Assembly (NCBI GenBank): GCA_016649925.1
Contig: JAENWO010000010.1
Span: 1-17,478, forward strand
Length of the DNA stretch: 17,478 nucleotides
Direction of reading: 5' to 3'
Origin: Actinomycetales bacterium
GTDB lineage: Bacteria; Actinomycetota; Actinomycetes; Actinomycetales; Beutenbergiaceae
The notes under the pieces are model-generated. The model did no database searches. It worked only from the letters and a program-made list of their open reading frames with translations, and was not told where the DNA came from. A program made the translations under genes and the position numbers. Of the stretch, positions 6,897 to 14,425 are shown piece after piece (the stretch's first letter is position 1; each line of letters starts with the position of its first letter).

Positions 6897-9124
6897 GCGA
6901 TCACGCTCCCGCCAAGCTCGACCGGGTGACCGGGGTGCTCGAGTTTGCCGACGACCTGCTACCCCCCGGGGCTCTGCACGGCGCGTTCGTGCGATTGCCG
7001 GAGGCCCGCGCAATTCTCACGTCAATCGACTCCGAGGCGGCCCTTGCCTCGGAAGGAGTCGTGCGGGTATTCACCGCTGCCGACTTCGGACCTGACGGTC
7101 CGCCTCGGTTTGGCCCGGTCGTCAGAGACCAGCCCGTGCTCGCCTTCCGTGAGACCAAGTACTGCGGTGAACCCGTAGCACTGGTCGTGGCACGCACCCG
7201 CGACCTCGCGGTCGCCGGAGCCGAACGTGTCTACGTCGACCGCGTTCCACTTGATGGATGGCACACCGCCGAGTCCGCGCTGGCCGCGGCCGCGCTGCAC
7301 CCGAACAGCTACCCGGTCCTGGTCGACAGGAAGGACGGCGCGAACGTGATGGGGCGGTGGGACTACGCCTGGGGTGACCTCGCCGCCGCCGAGTCCGCGT
7401 CCACGCTGGTGCTCGAGAACACCTACGTCACGCCTTTCGCTCACCACTTCTCGATCGAGACCTACAGTGCGGTCGGGATCCCGGACGGCGCGGGGGTGAC
7501 GGTGTGGGACACGGTGCAGCACCCGTTCCAGCTCAGGCGGGTCCTGGCCGAGATGCTCGGACTCCCCGTGAGCGAGGTCCGGGTGCGCTCCACCCCGCTG
7601 GGCGGCAGTTTCGGGGGCAAGGGATACCCGAAGTTGGGCCCGGCCGTGGCGGTCTTCAGCCGGCTGCTGGGGCGACCGCTGAAGATCACGCTGTCCAGCG
7701 AGGAGAGCTTCCTCACCGGCCAGCGCGAGGCCTGTGAGGTCAGCATCCGGTCGGGTTTCGACACCAATGGGCTGCTCCAGTTTCAGCACGTCAAGGCCGA
7801 CTTCCTGGTCGGGGCGTACGCCGACATCTCGACGCGGGTTGTGTCGAAGGCCGGACTACACGCCTGCGGTCCGTACCGCACTCCCGCGGCGGCGGTGACC
7901 GCCCGCGGGCTCTACACGACTACCCCGCCAACAACGGCCTTCCGCGGCTTCGGCGCCGCGCACATGGTGATGGCCGTCGAGGGCCAAATGGACGAGGCGG
8001 CCGACCGTCTCGGCCTGGACCCGGTCGAGCTCCGCCTGCGCAACGTCAAGGAGAGGGGCGAACCCACGGTTGAGGGCGAGACCGCCGTCGACGGTGACTG
8101 GCCAGAACTCCTGAGGATGGCGAGGACCGCCATGGGTTGGGACCAGCCCCCGAAGTTTGGGCGGGGTCGCGGTCTTGCCTTCGGCATGAAGAGCTGCGTG
8201 CCCGCGACGACTTCTCAGGCGTCCGTGCGTCTGGCCGCCGACGGCAGTGTCACCGTGCTGGCCGGAACGTCGGAGATGGGCCAGGGGGCCGTGCTCACCT
8301 ACGCCCGTCTCGTCGCCGACTGGCTGGGCGTGCCGGTCGAACGGGTTCGCGTGCGGCTGGCGGACACTGCCGTGGTGCCCTTCGACGCGCTCACGGCGTC
8401 CAGCCGGTCGCTGGTCCACATGGGCCGGGCGCTCGAGGCGGCCGTGCAGGACCTCACCGGGACGCTCGTCGAGCTTGCCGCTGCCATCGGTGGCGTGGAC
8501 CCGTCGGATGTTTCAGTGGTCGACGGCACGGTGAAGGCCGGTGACTGGCGGGGGGACTACGCCGACCTGCTGGCGCGCACGTTCGGCGCCGGGCAGGGCG
8601 AGCTCACCGGGCACGGGCAGTTCCGCGCTACGGCGGACCCCGGTCACGTACTCGGCGGCAAGACCCCGTTCTTCGAAGCCGTTGTCACTGCAGTGGAACT
8701 CTCGGTGGACCGGGAGACAGGCATGCTTGAGGTCCACAAGGTGGTTCACGTGACCGACGCCGGACGAGTCCTCAATCGGCCGCGCGCCACCGGCCTCGAC
8801 GAGGGCGGCGTCGTGATGGGCATGGGGCTCGCTCTGTCCGAGCAGCTCGTGTACAGCGCCGGAAGGCTGCTGAACGGCAGCTCCTTGGACTACCGGATCC
8901 CGACCGCCTCCGACATCCCGGTCGAGTCGATCAGCCTCTTCCAGGAGAACCACGACGGCCCTGGCCCCCACGGGAGCAAGGGGCTCGCCGAGGGCGGGAT
9001 CCTGGCCGTGGCCCCGGCGTTGGCCGCCGCCGTCCACGACAGTGTCGGCGTCCGGATACGGCAGCTGCCGATCACGCCGGAGGCCGTCTGGACGGCATTG
9101 CAGGACGAGGACCCCGATGGGTGA
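6893..9124 (+). CDS. Molybdenum hydroxylase molybdopterin-binding (large) subunit
   Basis: Catalytic subunit of the xanthine oxidase family, 743 residues, slightly short but complete. The hammerhead domain comes first (KLDRVTGVLEFADDL). Cofactor-binding motifs follow: GGSFGGKG (237-244), AFRGFGA (349-355) and TSEMGQG (459-465). The base catalyst is Glu700 in GSKGLAEGG. Enzymes of this family use water to hydroxylate a carbon, often one next to a ring nitrogen, or oxidise aldehydes. The motif at 237-244 lacks the Cys-containing active-site loop of CO dehydrogenase, so CO is unlikely to be the substrate. No cofactor insertion gene (XdhC/CoxDEF type) is present in the window, so maturation must rely on genes elsewhere. 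The actual substrate is unknown; an N-heterocycle is the most natural guess. Confidence 0.94.
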   Translation: MSDHAPAKLDRVTGVLEFADDLLPPGALHGAFVRLPEARAILTSIDSEAALASEGVVRVFTAADFGPDGPPRFGPVVRDQPVLAFRETKYCGEPVALVVARTRDLAVAGAERVYVDRVPLDGWHTAESALAAAALHPNSYPVLVDRKDGANVMGRWDYAWGDLAAAESASTLVLENTYVTPFAHHFSIETYSAVGIPDGAGVTVWDTVQHPFQLRRVLAEMLGLPVSEVRVRSTPLGGSFGGKGYPKLGPAVAVFSRLLGRPLKITLSSEESFLTGQREACEVSIRSGFDTNGLLQFQHVKADFLVGAYADISTRVVSKAGLHACGPYRTPAAAVTARGLYTTTPPTTAFRGFGAAHMVMAVEGQMDEAADRLGLDPVELRLRNVKERGEPTVEGETAVDGDWPELLRMARTAMGWDQPPKFGRGRGLAFGMKSCVPATTSQASVRLAADGSVTVLAGTSEMGQGAVLTYARLVADWLGVPVERVRVRLADTAVVPFDALTASSRSLVHMGRALEAAVQDLTGTLVELAAAIGGVDPSDVSVVDGTVKAGDWRGDYADLLARTFGAGQGELTGHGQFRATADPGHVLGGKTPFFEAVVTAVELSVDRETGMLEVHKVVHVTDAGRVLNRPRATGLDEGGVVMGMGLALSEQLVYSAGRLLNGSSLDYRIPTASDIPVESISLFQENHDGPGPHGSKGLAEGGILAVAPALAAAVHDSVGVRIRQLPITPEAVWTALQDEDPDG

Positions 9125-10133
9125 GTGCCTGCGGGCCGTCGACGTGCACGTTCACTCCGTCCCGCGAACATTGGTCGACCGGATCGCAGCGGGGGAGTTT
9201 CGCGGGGTGCGAATGGTCAGCGACGGAGAGTCGCCGGTCGTGCAGTTCCCGGGCATGGCGGCGAGCCCCCCGATGCCACCGAGCATGCTCAATCCCTCGG
9301 CGCTCGCCGAGGCGGCCGCGAGCCAACACGTGTCCCTCCAGCTCCTCGGACCCTGGACCGACCTGTTCGGATACACGCTGCCGGAGGAGGCTTCTGCGGC
9401 CTGGAGCCGCGCCTACAACGAGGCCCTGGCCGAGGAGTGCGCCGGTTCTCCACATCAGCAGCCGATGGCCACCATTCCGCTGTCGCACCCCGAGCGGGCC
9501 GCGGCAGAGCTGGAGTTCGCGCACGAACAGGGCTTCCGCGGAGCGATGGTCGGTACCGACCTGCCGGGCCTGCACCTCGGGTCGCCGGAGCTGGAGCCCG
9601 TTTGGGCGGCCGCCGCTAACCTCAAGATGCCGATCCTGGTCCACCCCACTCACCTCGAGCTGCCGGCCAGCCTGGTCGGCGCCGGCCTGAAGAACGCGGT
9701 GGGCCGAGCTGGCCCGACCGCGGTGGCCCTGACCCGGCTCGTCTATTCGGGGGTGCTCCTCCGGCATCCGGAGCTCGTCGTCGTTGCTTGCCACGGTGGC
9801 GGGGCGTTCGTGGCCGTGGCTCCGCGCGTGCTTCGCAATCACCAGCTGGGCTGGTCGGGGAGCGACGTGGACGCGGTGGCGTCGATGCGACGCCTCTACT
9901 TCGACAGTGTCGTGCTCGATCCGGGCTTGCTCCGGTACTTGGTCGACTCATGCGGTGACGAGCGCTTCCTGCTGGGGTCTGATCTGCCGTTCCCCTGGGA
10001 GCCCGACCCGGTCGGGACCGTGCGGCGCAGTGGGCTGACGCTCGACCAGCAGAGTTCGATCCTCAGGGCTAATGCGCGGCGGCTCTACGGGCTGAAGGAG
10101 CCGGCCGTCTGTGGGACCTGCGCCGCGGGGTAG
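9117..10133 (+). CDS. Amidohydrolase_2 / ACMSD-family metal-dependent decarboxylase or hydrolase
   Basis: TIM-barrel zinc enzyme of the family that includes 2-amino-3-carboxymuconate semialdehyde decarboxylase (ACMSD), gamma-resorcylate decarboxylase and lactone or amide hydrolases; 338 residues. Metal and catalytic residues match ACMSD closely in order and spacing: His11 and His13 (DVHVHS), His176 (LVHPTH), His226 (ACHGGG) and Asp289 (LGSDLPFPW). The start is ATG 9117, overlapping the large-subunit gene by 8 nt. Upstream in-frame starts would run inside that gene. A role after the hydroxylase, either decarboxylating or hydrolysing the hydroxylated or opened product, is inferred from the operon. 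It ends with no gap against the convergent regulator gene. Confidence 0.9.
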   Translation: MGECLRAVDVHVHSVPRTLVDRIAAGEFRGVRMVSDGESPVVQFPGMAASPPMPPSMLNPSALAEAAASQHVSLQLLGPWTDLFGYTLPEEASAAWSRAYNEALAEECAGSPHQQPMATIPLSHPERAAAELEFAHEQGFRGAMVGTDLPGLHLGSPELEPVWAAAANLKMPILVHPTHLELPASLVGAGLKNAVGRAGPTAVALTRLVYSGVLLRHPELVVVACHGGGAFVAVAPRVLRNHQLGWSGSDVDAVASMRRLYFDSVVLDPGLLRYLVDSCGDERFLLGSDLPFPWEPDPVGTVRRSGLTLDQQSSILRANARRLYGLKEPAVCGTCAAG

Positions 10134-10805
10134 TCATGCCCAGGGCTGAGACTCCCGGATCAGGCGACTGACATTCAGCTGGTGATCGCGGGCTGCACGG
10201 CTGGCACGCTCGCCATCGCGGGCCTCGAGCGCGCTCATGATGTCGGCGTGCTCGCGCAGGATGCTGCTCACGTCGACGTTCGGCAGCGAGAAGGTGATGA
10301 AGGTCCGAGCGAACGGCTCGAGCTGGTCGAAGACACGTGTCACCGCGCTGTTCGCGGACGACTCCGCGATCAGCGCGTGGAATTTCGCATCGGAGGACGC
10401 GAGTGAGCGGAAGTCCCCTGTCTCGGCGGAAGCCTTCATCTCGGCAAGTAGCCCGGCCAGCTCGGACAAGGTGTCCTCGGACAGGGTCTCCACCGCGAGC
10501 CGTGCGGCCAAGGCGTCGATCTCCGACCTGACAACACTGACGTCGGCAAGCTCCTTGGCGGTGGGGAGCCGGACTCGGGCCCCGCGGCGGGGGTGAATGG
10601 TGACGATGTGCAAGCCGGCGGCGAGGTCTCGGAGCGCCTCTCGAACCGGGGACTGACTCAGGCCGAGCTCCTTAGCCAACCGCAGCTCGACGATCCGCTC
10701 GCCGGGGGCGTACTCGCCACCCAGGATGCGGTCGAGCAGGAGCCGCTTCACGGTCGTCGACAGCAGCTCGCCGCCAAAGTCCCCGTCGAGTCCGGGTTGC
10801 GTCAT
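10134..10805 (-). CDS. GntR-family transcriptional regulator, FCD subfamily
   Basis: DNA-binding regulator of 223 residues. The N-terminal winged helix-turn-helix occupies about 14-80, with GERIVELRLAKELGLSQSPV followed by REALRDLAAG. The C-terminal FCD ligand-sensing domain carries the metal-site residues Asp139, His143, His186 and His208 in the usual order. Such proteins typically repress catabolic genes until a pathway acid binds. The start is ATG 10805, preceded by GAAGGAGA; a longer version from 10868 lacks support. It lies 78 nt downstream of the BKACE gene on the same strand, so it is probably transcribed from the 11.8-kb promoter region and could regulate itself. The matching palindromes at 2677-2692 and 11835-11847 are its likely targets. 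Confidence 0.93.
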   Translation of the reverse strand: MTQPGLDGDFGGELLSTTVKRLLLDRILGGEYAPGERIVELRLAKELGLSQSPVREALRDLAAGLHIVTIHPRRGARVRLPTAKELADVSVVRSEIDALAARLAVETLSEDTLSELAGLLAEMKASAETGDFRSLASSDAKFHALIAESSANSAVTRVFDQLEPFARTFITFSLPNVDVSSILREHADIMSALEARDGERASRAARDHQLNVSRLIRESQPWA

Positions 10806-10883
10806 CGTTTCTCCTTCGGGGGTCGACTGCCGACCCGTTGGTGCGCACGTGGGACGCCCCACGTCCACGGCCTGCTGGACAAG

Positions 10884-11807
10884 TTACAGCCGGAGACCGG
10901 ACCTGCCCTTGAGCCCTAGCCGTTCCCGCGTCTCGTTCGGCGTTGCCACCTGACGGTGCAGTATCTCGGCGGCGCTGCGGATCCGGTCCACCTGGTCGCT
11001 GTTCGAGCGGGCCAGAGTGCCTGGGCCGTCCCAGAGGGAGTCCTCGAGACCCACTCGCGCGTTGGACCCAAGAGCGAGGCCGATCGTGCCCAGCCGAATC
11101 TGCGCGGCACCCGCACCGAGGACGGACCATTCGTGGTCCGGCCCGAGCAGGCGATGGGCGGTCCGCCGCAAGTGGAGCAGGTCCTCGATGTCGGAGCCGA
11201 TACCGCCCAGGAGGCCGAGGACGGTCTGGACGAACACCGGGGGCTGCACCAGTCCGCGGTCGAGCATGTGGGCGAGGTTGTAGAGGTGCGAGACGTCGTA
11301 GCACTCGAATTCGAACCGTGTGCCCTGCTCTTCGTGGAGCCGCAGGATGCGCTCGATGTCGGCGAACGTGTTCTTGAAGACCAAGTCTCTGCTCGCGGCG
11401 AGGTGCTCGTGCTCCCAGGCGTGCTGGAGATCCGGATAGCGGTCGAGCATGGGGTAGAGGCCGAAGTTCATCGAGCCCATGTTGAGCGAGACCAGCTCCG
11501 GGGCGAAGTGCAGGGCCGGGGCCAGCCGCTCCTCGACGGTCATGTGCGGGCTGCCACCGGTGGTGATGTTGATGATCACGTCTGACTGTTCGGCAACCCG
11601 AGGCAGCAGGTCGGCGAAGACCGCCGGGTCTTGGGTGGGTCGTCCGTCCTGAGGATCCCGCGCGTGCAGGTGCACGATCGCGGCCCCTGCCCGGGCGGCC
11701 GCGACGGCAGCGTCGGCGATCTCCTCGGGCGTCACCGGCAGGTACGGCGACATCGACGGCGTGTGTATTGCCCCCGTGGGGGCACAGGTGATGATCGCGG
11801 TGCGCAC
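10884..11807 (-). CDS. BKACE family beta-keto acid cleavage enzyme (DUF849)
   Basis: Member of the family of 3-keto-5-aminohexanoate cleavage enzyme (Kce), 307 residues. These enzymes condense a beta-keto acid with acetyl-CoA and split it to acetoacetate plus a new acyl-CoA. The zinc-binding HLH is at His46/His48 in IVHLHARDP, the same positions as in Kce. A later Glu255 in VGLEDSLWDG matches the conserved third ligand region, and ITTGGSPHMTVEERL is typical of the family. The start is GTG 11807 with GGGAGG at 11819-11814. A longer frame to 11906 would cross the operator and is unlikely. The gene is divergent from operon 2 and upstream of the regulator. Its acetoacetate product would suit the CoA-transferase encoded at 15588-16993. 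Confidence 0.93.
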   Translation of the reverse strand: MRTAIITCAPTGAIHTPSMSPYLPVTPEEIADAAVAAARAGAAIVHLHARDPQDGRPTQDPAVFADLLPRVAEQSDVIINITTGGSPHMTVEERLAPALHFAPELVSLNMGSMNFGLYPMLDRYPDLQHAWEHEHLAASRDLVFKNTFADIERILRLHEEQGTRFEFECYDVSHLYNLAHMLDRGLVQPPVFVQTVLGLLGGIGSDIEDLLHLRRTAHRLLGPDHEWSVLGAGAAQIRLGTIGLALGSNARVGLEDSLWDGPGTLARSNSDQVDRIRSAAEILHRQVATPNETRERLGLKGRSGLRL

Positions 11808-11831
11808 TGTCGTCCTCCCAAGCCATTCCTT

Positions 11832-11860
11832 TTGATCGATAATCGATGCTACTCTATTCT
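11832..11860 (+). promoter_or_regulatory. Predicted promoter of operon 2
   Basis: TTGATC (11832-11837), 17 bp, then TATTCT (11855-11860) make a plausible sigma70-type promoter for the gene at 11905. The ATCGATAATCGAT palindrome falls between and overlaps the boxes, the classical position for repression. The same 97-nt divergent space (11808-11904) must also hold the minus-strand promoter for the BKACE gene, for which I see no clean boxes. Confidence 0.5.
11835..11847. promoter_or_regulatory. Palindromic operator, copy 2 (ATCGATAATCGAT)
   Basis: This 13-mer is the exact reverse complement of positions 2678-2690. It lies between the divergent BKACE and cyclase-type hydrolase genes, inside the predicted promoter of the latter. 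A protein bound here could control both directions, including the regulator gene itself downstream of BKACE. I did not notice a third copy in the window. Confidence 0.65.
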
Positions 11861-11904
11861 CGATCGCTTGGGAACCACCCAGCACATGACCGGAGAGGTT
11901 CGCC

Positions 11905-12795
11905 ATGGTGTCGGACCCCGAGCGCGGCCCGGCGGCCGAGCAGAGCCCGGCCGCCCTGCTGGCCGCCCTCGGACTGCCCAGCCTCGGGCGCGTCTACTCG
12001 CTGGCCCTGCCCCGATTCACCGGTATGCCTCTCTTCGGCTCCCACCCCCCGTTCCAGGTGGCGATGTACCGGACGCCCGCGGGGCTGCGCGGTGACGGTG
12101 TCCAGACGTGGGGCCCGGCGAACGAAGTCAACCTCGGTTACATGGCGGAGAACGTGTCCGGCACGTCGCACAGCGGCGCGCACGTGGATGCACTGGCACA
12201 CATGACCATCGGCGAAGACGACCACTGGTATGGCGGAGGCAATGCCCGCGAGCACCTCGGGGACCGGGGCCCCACCTGGGGGGACGGGGCCAAGCTGCCG
12301 CCCTTCATCACTCGAGCGGTTCTGTTGGACGTGCCCGGATACCGAGGCGTCGAGGCGCTTCCTGCCCACGAGCCGGTCACGGGTGAGGAGCTCCAGGCAG
12401 TGGCGGCCCACCAGGACGTGGTCGTCCGGCCCGGGGATGTCGTGTTGATTCGCAGCGGCTATCTCGCCCACTGGCCAGTCCCCGATCGACTGGCCCAGCA
12501 CGTGACCGCCGGTCCTGACCTGAGCGCCGCCCAGTGGCTCCTCGAGCAGGGCGTGGTCGCCTGCGGCAGTGACACCGAGACCTTCGAGGTGCAGCCGGCG
12601 CCCGACCTGGGGAGCCCGGCGAACCCGCAGCCCGTGCACACCCTGCTTCTGATCGAGAACGCGATCTATCTCTTCGAGTGCATCTACCTTGAGGAACTCG
12701 CCCGCGACTCCGTCCACGAGTTTCTGTTCGTTGCCCTGCCCCTGAAGATCAGGGGCGCAACGGGCTCAATGCTCGACCCAATTGCCATCGTCTGA
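11905..12795 (+). CDS. Cyclase-fold metal-dependent hydrolase (isatin hydrolase/kynurenine formamidase-like)
   Basis: Member of the cyclase superfamily (PF04199 type), 296 residues, which mostly hydrolyse amide or formamide bonds, including the ring of isatin. The signature HSGAHVDALAH at 89-99 gives metal ligands His89, His93 and Asp95 and catalytic His99; the spacing matches isatin hydrolase. Later parts (RPGDVVLIRSGY; CGSDTETFE; PVHTLLLIENAIYLFE) also fit. The start ATG 11905 has GGAGAGG shortly upstream. It is the first gene of operon 2. Opening of a lactam made by the molybdenum hydroxylase is an attractive role, because that enzyme class often turns a ring C-N position into an amide. 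The exact substrate is unknown. Confidence 0.9.
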   Translation: MVSDPERGPAAEQSPAALLAALGLPSLGRVYSLALPRFTGMPLFGSHPPFQVAMYRTPAGLRGDGVQTWGPANEVNLGYMAENVSGTSHSGAHVDALAHMTIGEDDHWYGGGNAREHLGDRGPTWGDGAKLPPFITRAVLLDVPGYRGVEALPAHEPVTGEELQAVAAHQDVVVRPGDVVLIRSGYLAHWPVPDRLAQHVTAGPDLSAAQWLLEQGVVACGSDTETFEVQPAPDLGSPANPQPVHTLLLIENAIYLFECIYLEELARDSVHEFLFVALPLKIRGATGSMLDPIAIV

Positions 12796-12821
12796 CCGGC
12801 TGCCGAGAAAGCGAGACCCAC

Positions 12822-13868
12822 GTGCAAGCCCTCCTTCTGACCGCTCCCAACGAGTTCTCGATCACCAGCGTGCCGGACCCCACGCCGGGTCCCCACGAGG
12901 TGTTGTGCCGGGTCGAGCGGGTCGGCATCTGCGGCACCGACATCCACATGATCCAGGGCCACTACCCCGGCTTCTGGCCGGCCTACTACCCGTTCACTCC
13001 CGGACACGAGTGGTCCGGAGAGGTAGTGGGGCTCGGCCCCGGCGCAGACGACTTCGGTTTCGCCGTAGGAGACCGGGTCGCTGGCACCTCGCACGCTCCG
13101 TGCAGCTTCTGCAACAACTGCATCCGGGGCCGCTACAACCTCTGCACGAGCTATGGGAACCCAGCCCTGCACAGTCACTACGGACACACTGCCCAGGGCT
13201 GCTACGCGGAGTACGTCGTTCACTCGATCCGAAGCGTGTTCCGGCTCCCCGACACCCTCGACTACGACCAAGCGGCGATCGCCGACCCCGCCTCCATCGC
13301 CTTCCACACCGCGACCCGGGGTGGCGTGCGGGAGGGCCAAGCGGTTGTCGTGATCGGCGCTGGCCCGGTCGGGATCCTTGCAGCCGACTGTGCCCGGGCG
13401 CTGGGCGCCTCTCGCGTGGTTTTCGCGGCCAGGGGAGCGCGCCTTGACGTCGTGGAGAAGCTGGGGTTCGAGGTGCTGGACACCGCCGAGCCCGATCCGG
13501 CCGCCAGACTGCGAGAGATCCTGCCGACCGGGGCAGACGTCGTCCTCGACGCTGCGGGCACGCCGCAGTCGGTTCCGATGGCTCTGGGCATGCTCGCGCG
13601 GGGAGGGCGCTGCGCCACCGTGGGGATCCCGACCGACTTGGTGAGCCTCGACCTCGCCGCACTGGTTCTCGACGAGCTCGAACTCGTCGGGGTCCGGGCA
13701 TCTGCCGGTGAGATGCCCGCAACGCTTGACCTCCTCGCAGACGGCCGGATCCGCGCCGGGGAGCTGATCACCCACCGCTTCCCGCTGGCCGACTTCGCGA
13801 CCGCCCTCGACGTTGCCGCCAGCCGCACTAACGGGGCGATCAAGGTCATGATCGACCTGAGCCTCTGA
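12822..13868 (+). CDS. Zinc-dependent medium-chain alcohol dehydrogenase
   Basis: MDR-family oxidoreductase of 348 residues, related to threonine/sorbitol-type dehydrogenases. Catalytic zinc ligands are Cys37 (GICGTD) and His62-Glu63 (GHEWSGEV). The structural zinc site has Cys94, Cys97, Cys100 and Cys108. The nucleotide-binding GAGPVG is at 179-184. After the second Rossmann strand the sequence is VVFAARGARL, without the acidic residue that selects NAD, so NADP use is possible. The start is GTG 12822 with only a weak purine-rich site. In the operon it could oxidise a hydroxy acid to the beta-keto acid that BKACE cleaves; that is inference. The next gene starts 2 nt after its stop. Confidence 0.92.
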   Translation: MQALLLTAPNEFSITSVPDPTPGPHEVLCRVERVGICGTDIHMIQGHYPGFWPAYYPFTPGHEWSGEVVGLGPGADDFGFAVGDRVAGTSHAPCSFCNNCIRGRYNLCTSYGNPALHSHYGHTAQGCYAEYVVHSIRSVFRLPDTLDYDQAAIADPASIAFHTATRGGVREGQAVVVIGAGPVGILAADCARALGASRVVFAARGARLDVVEKLGFEVLDTAEPDPAARLREILPTGADVVLDAAGTPQSVPMALGMLARGGRCATVGIPTDLVSLDLAALVLDELELVGVRASAGEMPATLDLLADGRIRAGELITHRFPLADFATALDVAASRTNGAIKVMIDLSL

Positions 13869-13870
13869 CC

Positions 13871-14404
13871 GTGGGCGAACCGGGTGGCAAGCAGCGCTCG
13901 CTCGACGACCTCATCCCCGAGGTCCTCGGCGACGCGTGGGTGGCGCCATCGGCCGAACTCGTGGGAGCTGTCCGGGTCGGACGGGGAGCGAGCATCTGGT
14001 ACGGCAGCGTGCTCCGGGCCGACGGAGACCGCGTGGTCGTCGGCGAGGACAGCAACATCCAAGACAACTGCGTGCTACACGCCGACCCAGGCCTGCCAGT
14101 CCTCATCGGGGATCGCGTTTCGGTAGGACACCGTGCGGTGCTCCACGGCTGCGTGGTGGAGGACGAGGTGCTCGTCGGAATGGGCGCGATCGTGCTCAAC
14201 GGGGCCCGGATCGGGGCTGGGTCGCTGATCGCGGCCGGGACCGTCGAACTCGAGGGCGCCGACATCCCACCCGGGTCGCTGGTCGCCGGCGTTCCGGGAA
14301 AGGTGCGCCGGACGGTCCGGTCCGCGGAGCGGGCCGAGACTGTCGAGAACGCCCGCACGTACCTAGACCTCGCGGCCCGTCACGCGTCGGCCGTGACAGC
14401 CTGA
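13871..14404 (+). CDS. Gamma-carbonic-anhydrase-like left-handed beta-helix protein (PaaY/CaiE-like)
   Basis: Hexapeptide-repeat protein of 177 residues, presumably a trimer with metal between subunits. Repeats such as VGRGASIWYGSVLR and IGDRVSVGHRAVLHGCVV run through the chain. The zinc histidines His70 (VLHADPG), His87 and His92 (GHRAVLH) are present. Relatives include gamma-carbonic anhydrases, CaiE of carnitine clusters and PaaY, a thioesterase that removes dead-end CoA esters in phenylacetate breakdown. Given a CoA-transferase and a BKACE in the same regulon, a PaaY-like housekeeping thioesterase role is plausible but not shown. The start is GTG 13871, with no clear ribosome site; coupling to the preceding dehydrogenase gene is likely. 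Confidence 0.88.
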   Translation: MGEPGGKQRSLDDLIPEVLGDAWVAPSAELVGAVRVGRGASIWYGSVLRADGDRVVVGEDSNIQDNCVLHADPGLPVLIGDRVSVGHRAVLHGCVVEDEVLVGMGAIVLNGARIGAGSLIAAGTVELEGADIPPGSLVAGVPGKVRRTVRSAERAETVENARTYLDLAARHASAVTA

Positions 14405-14425
14405 GACGCGGCGGTGACCGAGACG

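Noticed and set aside
5527..9124. Aerobic CO dehydrogenase (coxMSL)
   Set aside because: The gene order matches, but the large-subunit motif is GGSFGGKG without the Cys-containing active-site loop, and no cox accessory genes are present.
10806..10868. Longer GntR start at 10868
   Set aside because: ATG 10805 has GAAGGAGA upstream, and the 21 extra residues have no domain support.
11808..11906. Longer BKACE start at 11906
   Set aside because: The extra 33 residues do not fit the family and would cover the operator; GTG 11807 has a good GGGAGG site and starts at the conserved RTAIITCAPTG.
10884..14404. Carnitine degradation cluster (BKACE plus CaiE-like protein)
   Set aside because: No carnitine dehydrogenase of the hydroxyacyl-CoA dehydrogenase type and no betaine genes are present, and the Mo hydroxylase is unexplained in that route.
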